Of a stretch of 64,000 nt of DNA, positions 60,917 through 64,000 are shown one piece after another. The stretch's first letter is position 1. Each line of letters opens with the position of its first letter. Source of the stretch: Lacrimispora indolis DSM 755 (lineage in GTDB: Bacteria; Bacillota; Clostridia; Lachnospirales; Lachnospiraceae); the NCBI RefSeq assembly GCF_000526995.1, contig NZ_AZUI01000001.1, positions 434,001-498,000 on the forward strand, written 5' to 3'. The notes beneath the pieces were generated by a model. It had not been told where the DNA came from. It saw nothing but the letters and a program-made list of their open reading frames with translations, and did not search any database. A program made the translations under genes and the position numbers.

Positions 60917-63100
60917 TTATTTCGCTCCTGCCACACTGCTTAAATGAATGTTTGATGTGTTCTCTTCCTTTGACGGTCTTACCAGCAGGTAAATAAATCC
61001 TGCGATCAAGGCAAAGGCAACGACTGTAAAGATTCCAAAAGTTCCTGTTGTCAACAGAGTTCCGATCTGGTAAACACAGAGGGATACCACATAAGCCAGA
61101 AGAGTCTGATATCCAACGGCAAACCAGAACCATTTAGTATTGTTCATCTCTCTCTTGATAGCGCCCATAGCAGCAAAGCAGGGAGCGCACAAAAGGTTAA
61201 ACACCAGGAAGGAGTAAGCGGCAACAGATGTCATGCTTCCTGCCAGGGTTCCCCAGATTTCAGAGCCATCCTCAGCCACTTCCGCAAATCCGAAAAGAAT
61301 GCCGAAGGTGCCCACTACGTTTTCCTTGGCTACCAATCCGGTGAGGGCAGCTACTGCAGATTTCCAGTCACCCCAGCCAAGTGGTGCAAAGATCCAGCTG
61401 ATACTGCTCCCCAGCAATGCCAGGATGCTGTGATCAAGCTGCTCGCTCTCCAGCATCTGGAACTGTCCGTCTATCCAGCCAAAGAAAGAAGCAAACCATA
61501 CAACGATGGTGGAAAGCAAAATGATTGTACCTGCTTTCTTAATAAAGGACCAGCCTCTTTCCCACATACTTCTTAAGATATTTCCAACGGTTGGCATATG
61601 GTATGCAGGAAGTTCCATAACAAAGGGAGCCGGGTCACCTGCAAACATCTTTGTCTTCTTTAATATGATACCGGAGCAGATGATAGCTGCCACGCCTACG
61701 AAATAAGAACTGGGAGCTACCCACCAGGCTCCTCCGAACAATGCACCGGCGATCAAAGCGATGATGGGAAGCTTTGCACCGCAGGGGATAAAGGTGGTTG
61801 TCATGATGGTCATTTTACGGTCACGGTCATTTTCAATGGTACGGGAAGCCATAATACCTGGCACGCCACAGCCGCTTCCGATCAGCATCGGAATAAAGGA
61901 TTTACCGGAAAGACCGAATTTACGGAAAATACGATCCATGATGAAGGCAACTCTTGCCATATAGCCGCAAGACTCCAAAAATGCCAGGAAGATGAACAGC
62001 ACCAGCATCTGAGGCACAAAACCAAGAACAGCGCCGACACCGGCCACGATTCCGTCAAGAATCAGCCCCTGGAGCCAGTCTGCACAGCCAACAGCAGTTA
62101 AGATTCCTTCTACCACTACAGGTACGCCGGGAATGTCTAAGCCAAAGAAGGAAAAGCCTTCGCCGAATACTCCGTCATTGGCCCAGTCTGTTGCCCAGGT
62201 ACCAATGGTTGTAACAGAAACATAGTACACGATGTACATAACTACCGCAAAGATAGGCAGAGCAAGAAAACGGTTTGTAACAATCCGGTCGATCTTGTCA
62301 GATACCGTCAGCTTTTCTGTTTTATTGCGGGTAAAGCATTCATGAATAATGGAGGAAATATATACGTAACGCTCGTTGGTGATGATGCTTTCCGTATCGT
62401 CATCCATTTCCTTCTCGATCCGGCTGATCTCTTCCGATACATCCGGCACATGCTTCATCTGGGTCTGGATCTTATTATCCTTTTCCAGAAGCTTGATGGC
62501 AAAGAAGCGCTTCTGCTCTTCCGGGATCTCATTTCCCAGTTTATCTTCAATGGAATCCAGAACAGATTCCACTTCCTGTGCGAATTTATGGACTGGAACC
62601 GCTTTGCTTTTCTGATTCGCCAAAGCTACGGCCTTTTTTGCCGCCTCCTGGATTCCGGTTCCCTTTAATGCGGAAATTTCCACCACTTCACAGCCCAGCT
62701 TCTGGCTCAACTTCTGGATATGTATCTTGTCTCCGTTTTTCTCAACAATATCCATCATGTTGACTGCCATGATCACAGGAATACCCAATTCCATAAGCTG
62801 AGTGGACAAATATAAGTTACGCTCAATGTTGGTTCCATCCACGATGTTCAAAATCGCATCCGGACGCTCTGTGATCAGATAATTTCTGGCCACCACTTCT
62901 TCCAGGGTATAGGGAGAAAGGGAATAAATGCCGGGAAGGTCCATGATGATCACATCCTTATGGCCTTTCAGCTTTCCTTCTTTCTTCTCTACCGTTACGC
63001 CCGGCCAGTTCCCCACAAACTGATTGGAGCCGGTTAGCGCGTTAAACAGCGTTGTCTTTCCGCAGTTCGGATTACCTGCTAATGCAATCTTAATTGACAT
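60917..63100 (-). CDS. feoB: Ferrous iron transporter FeoB
   Basis: 727 aa, main Fe(II) importer in the membrane. The N-terminal G domain has G1 GNPNCGKTT, G3 DLPGIYSLSPY, G4 NMMD (MAVNMMDIVE) and G5-like SALKG. A helical spacer follows, then two gate-motif repeats with FIPMLIGSGCGVPGIMASRT and FIPCGAKLPI. Start after AGAGGTAGAGTATGTC-type leader. Downstream of two feoA genes and upstream of its Cys-rich partner. Confidence 0.97.
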   Translation of the reverse strand: MSIKIALAGNPNCGKTTLFNALTGSNQFVGNWPGVTVEKKEGKLKGHKDVIIMDLPGIYSLSPYTLEEVVARNYLITERPDAILNIVDGTNIERNLYLSTQLMELGIPVIMAVNMMDIVEKNGDKIHIQKLSQKLGCEVVEISALKGTGIQEAAKKAVALANQKSKAVPVHKFAQEVESVLDSIEDKLGNEIPEEQKRFFAIKLLEKDNKIQTQMKHVPDVSEEISRIEKEMDDDTESIITNERYVYISSIIHECFTRNKTEKLTVSDKIDRIVTNRFLALPIFAVVMYIVYYVSVTTIGTWATDWANDGVFGEGFSFFGLDIPGVPVVVEGILTAVGCADWLQGLILDGIVAGVGAVLGFVPQMLVLFIFLAFLESCGYMARVAFIMDRIFRKFGLSGKSFIPMLIGSGCGVPGIMASRTIENDRDRKMTIMTTTFIPCGAKLPIIALIAGALFGGAWWVAPSSYFVGVAAIICSGIILKKTKMFAGDPAPFVMELPAYHMPTVGNILRSMWERGWSFIKKAGTIILLSTIVVWFASFFGWIDGQFQMLESEQLDHSILALLGSSISWIFAPLGWGDWKSAVAALTGLVAKENVVGTFGILFGFAEVAEDGSEIWGTLAGSMTSVAAYSFLVFNLLCAPCFAAMGAIKREMNNTKWFWFAVGYQTLLAYVVSLCVYQIGTLLTTGTFGIFTVVAFALIAGFIYLLVRPSKEENTSNIHLSSVAGAK

Positions 63101-63141
63101 ACTCTACCTCTTTCTGCCTGTCAGCACCTAAATTATCCGGT

Positions 63142-63158
63142 ATTAGTCATACCTAACT
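63142..63158. promoter_or_regulatory. AGTTAG-N6-CTAAT palindrome, copy 2
   Basis: On the plus strand ATTAG-TCATAC-CTAACT. Lies between feoA and feoB, 42 bp before the feoB start. Related to the sites at 63746 and 60087 (one arm has T in place of G). Confidence 0.5.
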
Positions 63159-63169
63159 CATTTGCAAAA

Positions 63170-63388
63170 TTACTCCACAAGAATCATTTCCGCATCCGCT
63201 TTCCGCAGGGATAACTCATATCCTCTTACGGTCACTTCAACCGGATCACCAAGGGGAGCTACCTTTCTCACAAAAACATCTACTCCTTTTGTGATTCCCA
63301 TGTCCATGATCCGTCTCTTGACCGGGCCTTCCCCGCTAAGCTTTGTTACCTTAACTGTTTTTCCGCATGGAACTTCCTTTAATGTCAT
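63170..63388 (-). CDS. feoA: Ferrous iron transport protein FeoA (copy 1)
   Basis: 72 aa SH3-like protein that assists FeoB: MTLKEVPCGKTVKVTKLSGEGPVKRRIMDMGITKGVDVFVRKVAPLGDPVEVTVRGYELSLRKADAEMILVE. The RRIMDMGITKG and GDPVEVTVRGYELSLRKAD motifs are classical FeoA. 69 bp upstream of feoB. Confidence 0.95.
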   Translation of the reverse strand: MTLKEVPCGKTVKVTKLSGEGPVKRRIMDMGITKGVDVFVRKVAPLGDPVEVTVRGYELSLRKADAEMILVE

Positions 63389-63405
63389 TGTCTTTTTCTC
63401 CTTCT

Positions 63406-63621
63406 CTATTCCACCAGGATCTTATTGGCCATATCCTTTCCAATCGCCACTCTGGAATCCTTTACATTTACGATCATATTTCCGCCCATTTCAGAAACAA
63501 CAGTTACGACTCCTCCGGACACAAAGCCCAGATTCTCCAAAAAACGTCTTGTTTCTTCCTTGCCGCCCACCTTACGGATTACGTTGGGTTCCCCTGTTTT
63601 CACCATTGTCAAAGGCATCAT
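63406..63621 (-). CDS. FeoA-like protein (copy 2)
   Basis: 71 aa second FeoA domain: PLTMVKTGEPNVIRKVGGKEETRRFLENLGFVSGGVVTVVSEMGGNMIVNVKDSRVAIGKDMANKILVE. More diverged than copy 1 (lacks the GDP motif and has GGNMIVNVKDSRVAIGK). First gene of the feo operon, start at one of two adjacent ATGs. Two feoA genes before feoB is a frequent clostridial arrangement. Confidence 0.93.
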   Translation of the reverse strand: MMPLTMVKTGEPNVIRKVGGKEETRRFLENLGFVSGGVVTVVSEMGGNMIVNVKDSRVAIGKDMANKILVE

Positions 63622-63660
63622 CCATCATCTTCTTTCTTTTTATTGTTCATGCTTTTCAGG

Positions 63661-63714
63661 CAGGGCTCCCGCTTTACCGGGAGTAAAGGGATACCTGTAA
63701 GGCATTCTTTCATT
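63661..63714 (+). repeat. 32-bp intergenic repeat family, copy 4 (diverged)
   Basis: GAGTAAAGGGATACCTGTAAG resembles copies 1-3. It is preceded by a CTCCCG/CGGGAG hairpin (63666-63683). Lies in the feoA leader. Confidence 0.55.
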
Positions 63715-63721
63715 TTATTAA

Positions 63722-63778
63722 TGAGAATCATTCCCATTACTCAAAAGTTAGTATACACTAACCTACGTCTGTTGTCAA
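63722..63778 (-). promoter_or_regulatory. feo promoter with Fur-box-like site and AGTTAG palindrome
   Basis: Minus-strand TTGACA (63773-63778) and TATACT (63750-63755), 17-bp spacer. The palindrome AGTTAG-N6-CTAACC (63746-63763) covers the -10. The site TGAGAATCATTCCCA (63722-63736), 12 of 14 matches to the Fur core, overlaps the start of transcription. Two overlapping controls on iron uptake are likely. Confidence 0.8.
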
Positions 63779-63819
63779 GTTTTTTATTAAATCTTTCTGT
63801 CGATATTATAAAAAAAACA

Positions 63820-63866
63820 AAAAACCATGACATACCGGAAACCCTCCGGGCATATCATGGTTTTCT
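63820..63866 (-). terminator. Terminator of the M13 peptidase gene
   Basis: ACCATGA...CCGGA / TCCGG...TCATGGT imperfect stem, followed on the minus strand by TTTTTTGTTTTTTT. Confidence 0.85.
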
Positions 63867-63875
63867 CTTATGGCT

Positions 63876-64000
63876 TTACCAGATTTTCACGCGTTTTTTG
63901 GGGGCCACATACATGGCGTCTCCCTCCTTAATTTCCGGATAAGCCTTATAAAAAGCGTCGGTGGCGCCAAGAACTGCATTGACCCTGACCCTGGCCGGAG
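63876..64000 (-). CDS. M13 family metallopeptidase (PepO-like), C-terminal end
   Basis: Only the last 41 codons are inside the window, reading ...RVRVNAVLGATDAFYKAYP then EIKEGDAMYVAPKKRVKIW and stop. The RVN...L...F...F-x-V-K-EGDxMYV-P-x-RV-x-IW ending is the signature C-terminus of neprilysin-type M13 peptidases such as PepO. The catalytic zinc site lies outside the window. Confidence 0.85.
   Translation of the reverse strand, partial: PARVRVNAVLGATDAFYKAYPEIKEGDAMYVAPKKRVKIW

Overview
This window looks like the chromosome of an anaerobic Firmicute, most likely a Lachnospiraceae (Lacrimispora / Clostridium cluster XIVa type). The reasons are a groES-groEL operon under a CIRCE operator, strong AGGAGG ribosome binding sites, frequent GTG/TTG starts, an ECF transporter, many AraC/MerR/RpiR regulators, sugar ABC and PTS systems, and FeoAB with a FeoB-associated Cys-rich peptide. 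The taxonomic call is inference from gene content. I saw no tRNA, rRNA, CRISPR array, integrase or transposase.

Layout. 0-2.3 kb: groEL (cut by the window edge), groES and an alanine-rich helical protein. 2.3-6.2 kb: L-rhamnose operon rhaB-rhaM-rhaA-rhaD. 6.4-7.2 kb: two paralogous 75-77 aa coiled-coil proteins. 7.4-15.2 kb: carbohydrate island (ABC sugar transporter, Gfo/Idh/MocA oxidoreductase, AraC regulator, DUF5696-like putative glycoside hydrolase). 15.4-24.1 kb: coiled-coil protein, AraC regulator, MocR-type regulator coupled to a MORN-repeat membrane protein, glnS, a first YkuD L,D-transpeptidase and unknown proteins. 24.2-29.9 kb: ECF transporter plus nucleoside phosphorylase, divergent from two RpiR-type regulators. 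29.9-32.9 kb: alpha-glucoside PTS and GH4 phospho-glycosidase. 33-39 kb: stress/drug-response cluster (two MerR regulators, GyrI-like protein, VOC protein, MarR plus MFS efflux, ASCH protein). 39.2-44.3 kb: second YkuD enzyme, EamA exporter, DUF4177 protein, a diaminopentanoate-dehydrogenase-like enzyme with its MerR regulator. 44.4-52.2 kb: oligopeptide ABC transporter facing an OmpR-type two-component system. 52.3-53.5 kb: DUF5131 protein and an AraC remnant. 53.7-56.9 kb: thiamine-precursor ABC operon under a TPP riboswitch. 56.9-63.8 kb: iron island. 63.9-64 kb: tail of an M13 peptidase.

The iron island is the most interesting part. On one strand it holds feoA-feoA-feoB, a Cys-rich FeoB partner, a divergent Fur-family regulator, a stand-alone HD-GYP protein, a small membrane-anchored protein (DUF6110-like) and a P-type metal ATPase whose TM4 motif is SCA instead of CPC. 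The last pair resembles the P1B-6 ATPase (FezB) modules that build ferrosome iron-storage organelles. The region carries Fur-box-like sites and three copies of an AGTTAG-N6-CTAACT palindrome.

Two families of short interspersed repeats run through the window. One (about 47 bp) has copies at 6.75, 38.98 and 44.44 kb. The other (about 32 bp) sits between genes inside operons at 19.2, 55.6, 60.7 and 63.7 kb, always in the same orientation relative to transcription. Three MerR-type promoters with 19-bp spacers and a TipA-like internal translation start complete the unusual features.
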